A DNA stretch of 56,316 nt. Origin: Sphingomonas faeni. GTDB lineage: Bacteria > Pseudomonadota > Alphaproteobacteria > Sphingomonadales > Sphingomonadaceae. The notes below the pieces were generated by a model. It ran no database searches, was not told the origin of the DNA, and saw only the letters and a program-made list of their open reading frames with translations. Each line of letters opens with the position of its first letter. The first letter of the stretch is position 1. The translations under genes and the position numbers were made by a program. The DNA is taken from assembly GCF_024273235.1 (NCBI RefSeq), contig NZ_JANBVH010000030.1:1-56316 (forward strand), in the 5' to 3' direction. Of the stretch, positions 43,346-51,657 are shown in pieces.

Positions 43346-44485
43346 ATGAACCGGCATTTCGGCATGGACTGGCTGCGGATCGGCGCGTTCGCCCTGCTGA
43401 TCGTCTATCATATCGGCATGGTCTTCGTGCCGTGGAACTTTCACGTGAAGTCGCTCCATGTCGAGAACTGGGTGCGGCTGCCGATGCTCGCCAGCAATGC
43501 GTGGCGGCTCACCTTGCTGTTCGTCGTCTCGGGCTATGCCAGCCGCGCGCTGTTGGCGCGGTCGAGCAGCACGGGCGGGTTCTTCGCCAATCGCTGCAAT
43601 CGGTTGCTGGTGCCGTTGCTGTTCGGGATCGCGGTGATCGTGCCGCCGCAACCCTGGGTCGAGCTGGTCACCAAGCACGGCTATGCCGGCAGCTACTGGA
43701 CGTTCTGGACACACGATTATTTCCGCTTCGACACGCTCGCCGGGCTGTCGCTGCCGACCTGGAACCACCTCTGGTTCGTCGTCTATCTCTGGGTCTACAC
43801 CACCGTCCTGACGCTCGGGGTGGTCGTCGTCCGCGGCGACTGGCTGCAACGCGCGTTCGACCGGATTTTTAGCGGCTGGGCGGTCGTGCTGCTGCCGATC
43901 GCGTGGCTCGTGTTCGTCCATGGCTGGTGGCTGCGGATGGTCGGCGATACGCAGGCGTTGTGGGGCGACTGGATCGCGCACGTCACCTATTTCCCCGCCT
44001 TCCTGTTCGGCTTCGGCCTCGCGCGGTCGGAGGCGGCGATGGCAGCGATCGCACGCTGGTGGAAGGCGGGCGCGATCGCAGCGCTGCTGGCCTATCTCTG
44101 GATCATCGGCGTCGAACTGCGCTGGCCGGCGGATGTCCCGACGCCGCGCTGGGTCTACACGCCCTACGGCATCGCGCACGCGGTCGAGCAATGGGGCGCG
44201 ATCGTCGCGCTGATCGGGATCGCCGAGCGCCACTGGAACCGCGATCATCGCTGGCGGCCGATGCTGACCGAGGCGGTGTTCCCCTTCTACCTGATCCACC
44301 AGACGATCATCGTCCTCGTCATGTACGCGCTGCTCCCCGCCGGCCTGCCGGGCTGGGTGGAGTTCGCATGCCTGCTGGGTGCGACGATCATCGGCTGCAT
44401 CGCCTTCTACTGGATCGGTCGCAGCATCGCGCCGCTCCGTCCCCTCATCGGCCTTCGCGCCCTACCCTCGAAAGACTCAGCATGA
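43346..44485 (+). CDS. Acyltransferase family 3 membrane protein
   Basis: A 379-residue multi-pass protein with about ten helices. The N-terminal MDWLRIGAFALLIVYHIGMV segment holds the His of the OafA/WecH-type acyltransferase 3 family. RCNRLLVPLLFGIAVIVPPQ and PFYLIHQTIIVLVMYALLP are further family-like segments. Such enzymes acylate sugars or glucans in the envelope; some members act on osmoregulated glucans. The last codons overlap the next ATG (ATGA), so it is translated together with the downstream asparaginase gene. Confidence 0.88.
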   Translation: MNRHFGMDWLRIGAFALLIVYHIGMVFVPWNFHVKSLHVENWVRLPMLASNAWRLTLLFVVSGYASRALLARSSSTGGFFANRCNRLLVPLLFGIAVIVPPQPWVELVTKHGYAGSYWTFWTHDYFRFDTLAGLSLPTWNHLWFVVYLWVYTTVLTLGVVVVRGDWLQRAFDRIFSGWAVVLLPIAWLVFVHGWWLRMVGDTQALWGDWIAHVTYFPAFLFGFGLARSEAAMAAIARWWKAGAIAALLAYLWIIGVELRWPADVPTPRWVYTPYGIAHAVEQWGAIVALIGIAERHWNRDHRWRPMLTEAVFPFYLIHQTIIVLVMYALLPAGLPGWVEFACLLGATIIGCIAFYWIGRSIAPLRPLIGLRALPSKDSA

Positions 44486-45402
44486 CCTGGACCCTCGTCA
44501 TCCACGGCGGCGCCGGCAAACTCGATAGCGAGATGGTCTCGCCCGAACAGGATGCGGGCGCGCGCGCCGGCCTGTCGAGGGCACTCGACGCGGGGTCGAA
44601 AGTGTTGGCGGATGGCGGCAGCGCGCTCGATGCGGTCGAAGCGGCGGTCCGTGTGCTGGAGGACGACCCGCACTTCAACTCGGGGCGCGGCGCGGTGTTC
44701 ACGCATGACGGCACGCTGGAGCTGGACGCGGCGATCATGGACGGGCGCACCCGAGCGGCGGGGGCAGTCGCGGCAGCCACCGCGACGCGCAACCCGGTCG
44801 GGCTCGCGCGTGCGATCCTGGACGACGGGCGCCACGTCTTCCTCGCCGGCAAGGGCGCCGACGCGTTCTCGCTCGAACGCGACCTGCCGCAAGCCGATGC
44901 CGACTGGTTCGCGACCCACGAACGCCGCCGGCAATTCGCCGAGTTCCAGGCCGATGGCGGCGGGTTCGACGTCGACATGAAATACGGCACGGTCGGCGCA
45001 GTCGCCTGCGATACGCACGGCCACGTCGCCGCCGCGACCTCGACCGGCGGAGTCACCGGCAAGCGCTGGGGCCGGATCGGCGATACGCCCGTGATCGGCG
45101 CGGGCACCTTCGCCGACGATCGCGCGTGTGCGGTGTCGTGCACCGGCTCGGGCGAGTTCTTCCTGCGAGTTGGTGTTGGCCACGAGATCGCCGCGCGCGT
45201 CCGTCTGTCGGGCGAGTCGCTGCAAGTCGCGGCCGACGCGGTGCTCGCCGAAGTGAAGGCACTCGGCGGCACCGGCGGGGTGATCGTCGCGGGGCCGGAC
45301 GGCGAGATGGCGTGGGGTTTCAACACCGTCGGCATGTACCGCGGTCGCGCTTCGTCTTCGGGTAGCCGGACGGTCGCGATCTACGCTAACGAAGTGGTAT
45401 GA
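44482..45402 (+). CDS. iaaA: Isoaspartyl peptidase / L-asparaginase (Ntn hydrolase)
   Basis: A 306-residue Asparaginase_2 family protein. It opens MTWTLVIHGGAGKLDSEMVS, and the autoproteolysis site is MKYGTVGAVACD, where Thr170 becomes the N-terminal nucleophile of the beta chain. Downstream ATSTGGVTGKRWGRIGDTPV and CTGSGEFFLRVGVGHEIAAR are family hallmarks. It should hydrolyse asparagine or isoaspartyl dipeptides after self-cleavage. ATG overlaps the acyltransferase stop, and its stop overlaps the S1/P1 nuclease ATG. The long upstream frame is antiphase with the acyltransferase and is excluded. Confidence 0.93.
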   Translation: MTWTLVIHGGAGKLDSEMVSPEQDAGARAGLSRALDAGSKVLADGGSALDAVEAAVRVLEDDPHFNSGRGAVFTHDGTLELDAAIMDGRTRAAGAVAAATATRNPVGLARAILDDGRHVFLAGKGADAFSLERDLPQADADWFATHERRRQFAEFQADGGGFDVDMKYGTVGAVACDTHGHVAAATSTGGVTGKRWGRIGDTPVIGAGTFADDRACAVSCTGSGEFFLRVGVGHEIAARVRLSGESLQVAADAVLAEVKALGGTGGVIVAGPDGEMAWGFNTVGMYRGRASSSGSRTVAIYANEVV

Positions 45403-46250
45403 AGCGCTTTCTCCTCGCCGCCTTGGCCGCCACCGGCCTCGCCTCCCCCGCCACCGCGTTCTGGGAATATGGCCACCAGACCGTCGCGCAGATCGCCTAT
45501 GCCAACGTCACGCCCAAGACCAAGGTCGCGATCCGGAAACTGCTCGCGCAACAGGCGTTGCTCGACACGCCCGAATGCCCGGCGGGCACGATCGAGGAGG
45601 CGAGCGTCTGGGCAGACTGCATCAAGCCGCTCAAGACCGCCGACGGCAAGTCGCGCTTCGGGTTCGCGTATAGCTGGCACTATCAGAACGCCGACGTCTG
45701 CGCGCCGTTCGACCTGACGCCAGCGTGCAAGGACGGCGACTGCGTCTCGGCGCAGATCGACCGCGACGTGAAATTGCTGCGGGATCCCGCCACGTCGCAA
45801 AAGGACCGCGTCCAGGCGCTGGCGTTCCTGATCCACTTCGTCGGCGATCTGCACCAGCCGCTCCACGCCGGCGACCGCCACGACAAGGGCGGCAACGACG
45901 TGAAGGCGGATTACGGCATCTACGGGCCGGCGCGGTTCAACCTGCATTCGATCTGGGATGGCCCGCTGGCGGAGCGCGCAATCTCGACGCCGCCGTCGCT
46001 GGTCCGGCGCTATCCGGCGGCGGAGCGGGCGAAGATCGGGGCTGGGACGGTCGTCGACTGGAGCCGGGAGTCGTGGGAGGCGTCGCATACGGCGTATGCG
46101 GCGGCGCTGGGTGGGGACGCGTGTGGCGCGGTGCCGGCGCGGGTGAAGATGGATGACGCGACGATCGCGAAGATGGTGCCGGTATCGCGCGAGGAAATCC
46201 GCCGTGGGGGGATCCGCCTGGCGAAACTGCTCGACAAGGCACTGGGCTAA
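45399..46250 (+). CDS. S1/P1 family nuclease, exported
   Basis: A 283-residue zinc nuclease. The signal peptide MKRFLLAALAATGLASPATA (1-20) is followed by FWEYGHQTVAQIA, where the Trp near the mature N-terminus and His26 are ligands to the zinc cluster. Further ligands sit in SWHYQNAD, FLIHFVGDLHQPLHAGDRHD (three His and an Asp) and NLHSIWD. S1/P1 enzymes cut single-stranded nucleic acids and 3'-nucleotides. Its ATG overlaps the asparaginase stop, forming a three-gene coupled operon. A D-family palindrome follows. Confidence 0.93.
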   Translation: MKRFLLAALAATGLASPATAFWEYGHQTVAQIAYANVTPKTKVAIRKLLAQQALLDTPECPAGTIEEASVWADCIKPLKTADGKSRFGFAYSWHYQNADVCAPFDLTPACKDGDCVSAQIDRDVKLLRDPATSQKDRVQALAFLIHFVGDLHQPLHAGDRHDKGGNDVKADYGIYGPARFNLHSIWDGPLAERAISTPPSLVRRYPAAERAKIGAGTVVDWSRESWEASHTAYAAALGGDACGAVPARVKMDDATIAKMVPVSREEIRRGGIRLAKLLDKALG

Positions 46251-46251
46251 A

Positions 46252-46390
46252 CCCCTCTCCCCTCCGGGGAGAGGGAGGGGCCCGCGTGCCCTTGCGCGTG
46301 GGAGGGTGAGGGCACGGCTCACCAAAGCACGTGCCCTCACCCTCCCGTCGCAAGCGCTCCTCCTTCCCTCTCCCCTGAAGGGAGAGGGGT
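46252..46390. repeat. Composite palindrome, family D (copy 3)
   Basis: CCCCTCTCCCCTCCGGGGAG with GGTGAGGGCACG, then CGTGCCCTCACC with CCTTCCCTCTCCCCTGAAGG. Lies between the convergent S1/P1 nuclease gene and pal, where it could end both transcripts. Confidence 0.88.
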
Positions 46391-46396
46391 AGAAGG

Positions 46397-46924
46397 TTAG
46401 TTCAACACCACCGTGACCGCACGGCGGTTTGCCGCCCAGCTCTGGTCGTCCGAGCCCATCGCCACCGGGCGCTCCTTGCCATAGCTGATCGTCGTCATCC
46501 GCGACGACGACACGCCCTTTGCGGCCAGATAGTTCTTCGTTGCGTTCGCACGGCGATCGCCGAGCGCGAGGTTGTATTCGCGCGTGCCGCGTTCGTCGGC
46601 ATGGCCTTCGATCGTGATGCGCTGGTTCGGGAACTTCGCCAGCCACTGCGCCTGGCTGTCGAGGATCGCGCGCGCGGTCGGATCGATGTCGTACATGTCG
46701 AGCCCGAAATTCACCGTGTTCGAGCTGACCGAGCGCTGGAAGTCGGCATCCGACCCCGGCACGATCGCGCCGCCGACATTGCCGTTGTTCATCCCCGCAT
46801 TGGGATCGACCGGCGCATTATTGTCGACCGGCGCGGGTGGCAACACCGCGGGACGCTTCTTCGCACAGCCAGCGACGGCGATCAGCGCAGTGCACGCGAG
46901 CAAGATGTTGGAAAGCTTCGACAT
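46397..46924 (-). CDS. pal: Peptidoglycan-associated lipoprotein Pal
   Basis: Outer-membrane lipoprotein of the Tol-Pal system. The lipobox is AVAGC with Cys20, and a Pro/Asn-rich linker (PPAPVDNNAPVDPNAGMNNG) precedes the OmpA-like domain with ITIEGHADERGTREYNLALG, the peptidoglycan-binding loop. 175 residues. The ATG follows TACGGGAGACTGTCT. It is the last gene of the leftward ybgC-tolQ-tolR-tolA-tolB-pal operon. Confidence 0.97.
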   Translation of the reverse strand: MSKLSNILLACTALIAVAGCAKKRPAVLPPAPVDNNAPVDPNAGMNNGNVGGAIVPGSDADFQRSVSSNTVNFGLDMYDIDPTARAILDSQAQWLAKFPNQRITIEGHADERGTREYNLALGDRRANATKNYLAAKGVSSSRMTTISYGKERPVAMGSDDQSWAANRRAVTVVLN

Positions 46925-46975
46925 AGACAGTCTCCCGTAGAAAATCATATTCCCCGTTACGCCCCCATAGCAGGT

Positions 46976-48601
46976 TTACGGACGAAGCGGGCCCCAGGCC
47001 GGATCGGAGCCGTCGAGCGGCGTCGGGATCTTGCGCTCGTTGACCCCGGTGAGGTCGACCGACCAGAGGTCCGCCTTGCCACCGCTGCCGCGCCCCGACC
47101 GATAGAAATTGATCACGCGACCGTTGGGCGACCAGCTCGGTCCCTCGTCCTGCCAGTCGTTGGTCAGCAATTTCTCGCCGCCGCCGCTCGGGCTCATGAT
47201 GCCGATCCGGAAGCCGCCGCCGAGCTTGGTGAACGCGATCAGGTCGCCACGCGGGCTCCACACCGGCGTGGCATAGCGCCCGCCGCCGAAGCTGATCCGC
47301 TGCTGGTTCGAGCCGTCGGCGTTCATCACGTAGATCTGCTGCCCACCCGAGCGATCGCTCTCGAACACGATCTTCGAGCCGTCCGGCGAATAGCTGCCGC
47401 CCGTGTCGATCCCCGGCGAGTTGGTCAGGCGCTGCGGCGTGCCGCCCTGCGACGAGACGCGGTACACGTCGGTATTGCCGCCCTGCGCCATCGAGAACAG
47501 GATGTTGCGGCCATCCGGCGAGAACCTTGGCGCGAACGTCAGGTTCGCGTTGGCTACGACCAACCGCTGCTTGCCCGAGCCGATGTCGTAGACGTAGATC
47601 GCCGGGCGATTGTTGAGATAGCTCATATAGACGATCGACTGCTGGTTCGGCGCGAACCGCGGCGTCAGCACGATCGACTGGCCGTTGGTCAGGAAACGGT
47701 GATTGGCGCCGTCCTGATCCATGATGGCGAGCCGCTTGATGCGGCGACCCTTGGGGCCGGTCTCGGACACATAGACGACGCGGCTGTCGAAATACGCGCC
47801 TTCGCCGGTGAGGCGGGTATAGACCATGTCGGCGCATTTATGCCCTGCGCGGCGCCAGTCCGACGGCGACACGACGAAGCCGGTGCGCGTCAGTTCGGCC
47901 TTCGACGACACGTCGTAGAGGTAGCAGCCGACCGTCAGGTTTCCGTCGCCATTCGCGCGGATGAAGCCCTGCACGAGGGCCTGTGCGCCGGTGCTGCCCC
48001 AGTACTCGAACCCGGGCGCGGTGACTTCGGGGAAGCTGACCGGGCGAAGCTGGCCGGGGGAGAGCGGCGTGAACAGGCCGGAGTTGCGGAGGTCGTTCGT
48101 GACGATGTCGGCGAGCTGGCGGCCGAGCACGTCGGTCGAGCCGGCCGGTGTGGAGACGACCGCGGCAGTCGGCATGACGGGAATCGCGATCGGCATCGGC
48201 GCGGAGATACCGCCGGTGACGTCGACCACGAGACCGCCGGACTGGTCGCCGGCGGGGGCGGCGGGCGCTGCGGGGTCGGCCGGGGCTTGCTGGGGGGCCT
48301 GCTGGGGGGCCGGTGCGAGTGCGGGTGCGTCCTGCGCGCTGGCTACGCCACCAGAGACGAACGCGAGCAGCCCGACCGAAGCCAGAACCGATCGAGCCTT
48401 ACGCCCACCAACCAAATGCGCCACCCCGGCGAAGGCCGGGGCCCAGTTGGGGGACGTTGCTGACTGAGGTCCGCGCATCGTTACATCGACCTTTCCAACT
48501 GGGCCCCGGCCTCCGCCGGGGTGGGTGCCGTGTAAAGGGAGGCGCTCCACCAACGCGTGCTGCGGGCATGAAGGGAAAAACCCCAGGATCGATCGAGTCA
48601 T
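46976..48601 (-). CDS. tolB: Tol-Pal system protein TolB (N-terminus carries a palindrome-derived segment)
   Basis: Periplasmic partner of Pal, with an N-terminal D1 domain (about residues 120-230) and a six-bladed propeller (PRFAPNQQSIVYMSYLNNRP, APRFSPDGRNILFSM, GSYSPDGSKIVFESDRSGG). From the ATG at 48601 the product is 541 residues, about 100 more than usual. That ATG (MTRSIL) follows TGAGGATGTCCGTT and fits translation after tolA. The normal hydrophobic signal core (ARSVLASVGLLAFVSG) begins only at residue 69. Residues 27-60 lie within a family A palindrome. Initiation inside the element (GTG of residue 60, or ATG of residue 42) would give a normal-sized signal peptide and is a real alternative. 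Propeller and D1 look intact. Confidence 0.9.
   Translation of the reverse strand: MTRSILGFFPSCPQHALVERLPLHGTHPGGGRGPVGKVDVTMRGPQSATSPNWAPAFAGVAHLVGGRKARSVLASVGLLAFVSGGVASAQDAPALAPAPQQAPQQAPADPAAPAAPAGDQSGGLVVDVTGGISAPMPIAIPVMPTAAVVSTPAGSTDVLGRQLADIVTNDLRNSGLFTPLSPGQLRPVSFPEVTAPGFEYWGSTGAQALVQGFIRANGDGNLTVGCYLYDVSSKAELTRTGFVVSPSDWRRAGHKCADMVYTRLTGEGAYFDSRVVYVSETGPKGRRIKRLAIMDQDGANHRFLTNGQSIVLTPRFAPNQQSIVYMSYLNNRPAIYVYDIGSGKQRLVVANANLTFAPRFSPDGRNILFSMAQGGNTDVYRVSSQGGTPQRLTNSPGIDTGGSYSPDGSKIVFESDRSGGQQIYVMNADGSNQQRISFGGGRYATPVWSPRGDLIAFTKLGGGFRIGIMSPSGGGEKLLTNDWQDEGPSWSPNGRVINFYRSGRGSGGKADLWSVDLTGVNERKIPTPLDGSDPAWGPLRP
48421..48524. repeat. Family A palindrome in the 5' region of tolB
   Basis: The arms CCACCCCGGCGAAGGCCGGGGCC and GGCCCCGGCCTCCGCCGGGGTGG flank CAGTTGGGGGACG and the loop motif CGCATCGTTACATCGACCTT, then TCCAACT. 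All family A hallmarks are present. Translation through it gives HPGGGRGPVGKVDV and NWAPAFAGVAHL. Confidence 0.88.
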
Positions 48602-48612
48602 AACGGACATCC

Positions 48613-49647
48613 TCAGCCGGGAAGTTTGTAGCGCAGGCTGAAATTGCTCCAGCCGTTCTGCACGTCATACAGGTCGTCGGGCAAACCGCGTAGCGGCGAA
48701 CATCCGACAAAGGTCGCGATCGCGAGATCGTCGACGCGGTCGACATAGCGCCGGTTGTCGTCGTCGACGCCGGCATGACCGGTGATCGTCGGTCGCGACT
48801 TCAGCGTCCCGTCGCGGTTGAGCTTCAGGTTGATCGTCACGCGGATCCGCTCCGCGCCGGGCCCCGGCGTGACCTGGCGGTTGGCGCAGGGCTGCACCTG
48901 GCGCAGGATCGCCGAGCCGATGTTCGCCGCCGCCTGCGCGCCGAGCTTGGCCGCCTTGGGCGCTTCGGACTTGCTCGGCGACGGATCGGCCGACAGCCCT
49001 TTGAGGAAATTGTCGCCGAGCCGCGATCCGCGCGGACGCGAGGTCTTGGCGTCCGCGGTCGAGCCGCTGCCCTTGGTCGAGGACGGCTTGGCGGGCTTGG
49101 CCGAACTGGACGACGACTTGGCAGCCGTATCCTTCGATTTCGTCGCGGTCTTCGCCGGTGCCGATTTCGCCGGCGCGGCCTTGGTCGGCTTGGCCTTGGT
49201 CGGCTTGGGCTGCGGCTTCACCACAGGCTTCGCGACTGGGGCCGGCTTGGCGGCGGGCTTTGGTGGCGCGGGCTTGGGTTTGGGCTGCGGCCTGGGCGCG
49301 GGTTCCGGCGTCGGTTGTGGCTTGGGTGCCGGTTTCGGCGGCGCGGGTTTGGGCTGCGGCGCGGGTGGTGTTGGATCGGGCTGCGGCTCGGGCTCGGCCT
49401 CTTGCGGGGCGGGCGGCGCGGCATCCTCGGGCGCACCCTCGTCCGGCGCGATCGATTGCGCGGGCGCCTCGGTCGATTGCGGCGCGGTCGCCTCCAGTGC
49501 CACGTCGGGCACCAAGCTCACGTCGATCGGCTGCTGGGTGATCTTCGGCGGTTCGGGCGCGCTGAGGAAGCCGAGCGACAACAGGCCGAACAGCACCGCA
49601 TGCCCGACCAGCGCGACGCCCAGGCCGATCTTCTCCGAACGATCCAT
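48613..49647 (-). CDS. tolA: Tol-Pal system protein TolA / TonB-like energy transducer
   Basis: Inner-membrane protein of 344 residues spanning the periplasm. One helix (about residues 8-29, LGVALVGHAVLFGLLSLGFL) is followed by a Glu/Pro-rich and then Lys/Pro-rich linker (PAPKPQPTPEPAPRPQPKPK, and AKPAPVAKPVVKPQPKPTKA) and a C-terminal domain from about 245 with VTINLKLNRDGTLKSRPTI. The Pro/Lys linker and position between tolR and tolB make TolA the best call, though the sequence outside the membrane anchor is poorly conserved. ATG at 49647 is the likely start; a TTG one codon earlier is open. Confidence 0.9.
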   Translation of the reverse strand: MDRSEKIGLGVALVGHAVLFGLLSLGFLSAPEPPKITQQPIDVSLVPDVALEATAPQSTEAPAQSIAPDEGAPEDAAPPAPQEAEPEPQPDPTPPAPQPKPAPPKPAPKPQPTPEPAPRPQPKPKPAPPKPAAKPAPVAKPVVKPQPKPTKAKPTKAAPAKSAPAKTATKSKDTAAKSSSSSAKPAKPSSTKGSGSTADAKTSRPRGSRLGDNFLKGLSADPSPSKSEAPKAAKLGAQAAANIGSAILRQVQPCANRQVTPGPGAERIRVTINLKLNRDGTLKSRPTITGHAGVDDDNRRYVDRVDDLAIATFVGCSPLRGLPDDLYDVQNGWSNFSLRYKLPG

Positions 49648-49671
49648 CAACAGGGGCCCATCAGTCAGCCA

Positions 49672-50109
49672 TCAGTTCTGGTTGCCCTCGACGGTCACCA
49701 GCGCGACGCGGTTCAGCCCGGCGCGGTTGAGTTCGCCCATCACACGCATCACGCGGCCGTAATCGAGCTTCCGGTCGGCGCGCAGCAACACCTGCGGCTC
49801 GTCCCCCACCGCGCGGCTGGCGGCGATCGACGCGAGCCGGATCGGCAGCGCGTCGTCGGTCACCTGATCCTGGTCGATGAACAGCGCGCCGGTCTCGTCC
49901 ATCGAGATCTCGACGGGCTTCTGCTCCTGGTCGAGCGCCTTCGCGCGCGCGTCGGGGAGGTTCACCGGCACGCCCGCGGTCATCAGCGGCGCGGTCACCA
50001 TGAAGATGATCAGCAGCACCAGCATCACGTCGACCAGCGGCGTGACGTTGATGTCCGCCATCGGCGCGCGACGACCGCGGCCGCGGGAAGAAGGAAGGTT
50101 CATCGCCAC
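49672..50109 (-). CDS. tolR: Tol-Pal system protein TolR (ExbD/TolR family)
   Basis: A 145-residue inner-membrane protein. One helix (about 24-43) contains the conserved proton-path Asp27 in INVTPLVDVMLVLLIIFMVT. The periplasmic part ends RVMGELNRAGLNRVALVT, typical of ExbD/TolR. The start is a GTG at 50109 preceded by GGGGAGGATTTTAA, a strong ribosome-binding site that is part of the upstream palindrome arm. The ATG two codons later is 13 bases from that site and is less likely. Confidence 0.96.
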   Translation of the reverse strand: MAMNLPSSRGRGRRAPMADINVTPLVDVMLVLLIIFMVTAPLMTAGVPVNLPDARAKALDQEQKPVEISMDETGALFIDQDQVTDDALPIRLASIAASRAVGDEPQVLLRADRKLDYGRVMRVMGELNRAGLNRVALVTVEGNQN

Positions 50110-50112
50110 TTA

Positions 50113-50281
50113 AAATCCTCCCCGCACGCGGGGAGGGGGACCAGCGAAGCTGGTGGTGGGGGCGTGCGTCATACGCTGCGTTGCGTTGGGCGCCTCGTTC
50201 CACATCCGCTGTGCGACGTGGAGAGCCCCCTCCACCCCGCCGCTGCGCGTCGCGGTCCCCCTCCCCGTGCCGGGGAGGATC
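50113..50281. repeat. Composite palindrome, family H2 (copy 2)
   Basis: The arms AATCCTCCCCGCACGCGGGG and CCCCGTGCCGGGGAGGAT enclose GGGGACCAGCGAAGCTGGTGGTGG and a long centre. It occupies the tolQ-tolR gap of about 180 bp, which is usually much shorter, and its left arm forms the tolR ribosome-binding site. Confidence 0.88.
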
Positions 50282-50291
50282 TGCGTCGCGC

Positions 50292-50984
50292 TCATCGCGA
50301 GCCATCCAGTTGGCGCGAGAGGGTCGTGTGGAAGCCATCGGCGAACCGGTTCAGGCTCGCCTCGATCCGGTTGATGCCGTGCGAAAACCGGTTGTACGCG
50401 ATCACCGCGGGGATTGCCGCGAACAACCCGATCGCGGTCGCGAACAGCGCCTCGGCGATACCCGGCGCCACCACCGCCAGCGACGTGTTCTGCGCCGCCG
50501 CGATGCTGGTGAAACTCCGCATGATGCCCCACACCGTGCCGAACAACCCGACGAACGGCGCGACCGAGCCGACCGTCGCCAGCACGTTCAGCCGATCCGA
50601 CAGCGTGTCGATCTCGCTCGCGACCGCGGCGCCCATCGTCGTCGCCAGTCGCTCGCGCGTGCCGCTCTTGTCGATCGTGCCGCCCGCGGTCGAGCGCCGC
50701 CACTCGGTCACCCCCGCCGCGAACACGCGCGCGGACGGCAGGGCGCTCTCGCCCTCCGCCTTGTAGAAGACGTCGATATCCTCGGCCTTCCAGAAATCGC
50801 GCTCGAACCGCACCATGTTCTTGCGCGTCTTGCCGATCCGCCGCCAGAACGCGACGATCAGCGCCCAGGTCCAGATGCTGGCGAGCAGCAGCCCGATCAT
50901 CACGCCCTTCACGACCCAGTCGGCCTGCAGGAACAAGTGGATCGGCGACAGCGTCGCGCTATCCATAGTCAACACCGGATTCAT
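50292..50984 (-). CDS. tolQ: Tol-Pal system protein TolQ
   Basis: Inner-membrane proton-channel subunit, 230 residues. Three helices: about residues 25-46 (VVKGVMIGLLLASIWTWALI), the LNVLATVGSVAPFVGLFGTV segment with WGIMRSF, and AEALFATAIGLFAAIPAVIA. The Gly/Thr pattern LFGTVWGIM is a TolQ/ExbB hallmark. The ATG overlaps the ybgC stop as ATGA and follows CAGGGGGAAGC. Works with TolR in energising TolA. Confidence 0.97.
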   Translation of the reverse strand: MNPVLTMDSATLSPIHLFLQADWVVKGVMIGLLLASIWTWALIVAFWRRIGKTRKNMVRFERDFWKAEDIDVFYKAEGESALPSARVFAAGVTEWRRSTAGGTIDKSGTRERLATTMGAAVASEIDTLSDRLNVLATVGSVAPFVGLFGTVWGIMRSFTSIAAAQNTSLAVVAPGIAEALFATAIGLFAAIPAVIAYNRFSHGINRIEASLNRFADGFHTTLSRQLDGSR

Positions 50985-51439
50985 GCTTCCCCCTGCCAGA
51001 CTAGGCGTTCGTAGATATCGATCCATGCGCGTGGCTGGCGGCGTGGGCGACCGTTGGGAGCGACCAACGCCGCCACAATGTCCGCCTCGGCCAAGACAAG
51101 CCCGTCGCGCATGACCCTTTGATGAATGGCGACCCCGGCTGCGCGGACCTGCACGATCCGCGAGACGACCAGCAGCGCGTCGTCGAGCCTGGCGGGCGCG
51201 GCATAGCGGATGGCGACGCTGGCGATCGCGTAGGAGCCTTCGCCTGCGTCGAACGCCGCGCGCTGGTCGATCCCGCCGACCCGCAGCATGTCCGACCGGG
51301 CGCGTTCCATGTAGCGCAGGTAATTGGCGTGATAGACCGCGCCCGACAGGTCGGTGTCCTCGAAATAGACGCGCACCGGAAACCGGTGCTCGCGCCCTTC
51401 GAAGCGGCCTTCCGCCGGACGATCTGAAACCTCAGCCAT
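50981..51439 (-). CDS. ybgC: Tol-Pal-associated acyl-CoA thioesterase
   Basis: Hot-dog fold thioesterase of 152 residues. The catalytic motif is RVYFEDTDLSGAVYHANYLR, with its Asp-Thr-Asp and the conserved Tyr-His-Ala-Asn. It is expected to hydrolyse short-chain or acyl-carrier thioesters; its role in the Tol system is unclear. The ATG before AEVSDRPAEG was chosen; an ATG 17 codons upstream is weaker. Its stop overlaps the tolQ start, which supports its place at the head of the operon. Confidence 0.94.
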   Translation of the reverse strand: MAEVSDRPAEGRFEGREHRFPVRVYFEDTDLSGAVYHANYLRYMERARSDMLRVGGIDQRAAFDAGEGSYAIASVAIRYAAPARLDDALLVVSRIVQVRAAGVAIHQRVMRDGLVLAEADIVAALVAPNGRPRRQPRAWIDIYERLVWQGEA

Positions 51440-51523
51440 TCCCGCGGCTGTTAACCCAGTCTTCGCAGGGAAGCCAACCATTGCCTGCACGATGTTCGCG
51501 GTAACGGCGGTGAAGCGTTAACG

Positions 51524-51650
51524 CGATCCTCCCCCGCAAGGGGGAGGTGGCTGGCGCTTGCCAGACGGAGGGGGAGGCAAGCGGTCACGCCTGCTCCGTG
51601 TCCTCCCCCTCCGTCGCTTCGCGCCACCTCCCCCTGGCGGGGGAGGATCG
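51524..51650. repeat. Composite palindrome, family H (copy 2)
   Basis: The arms CGATCCTCCCCCGCAAGGGGGAGGTGGC and GCCACCTCCCCCTGGCGGGGGAGGATCG are the same as copy 1. Here the left inner module is the TGGCGCTTGCCAGAC type and the right is the GTCGCTTCGC type. Confidence 0.9.
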
Positions 51651-51657
51651 AAGGATT

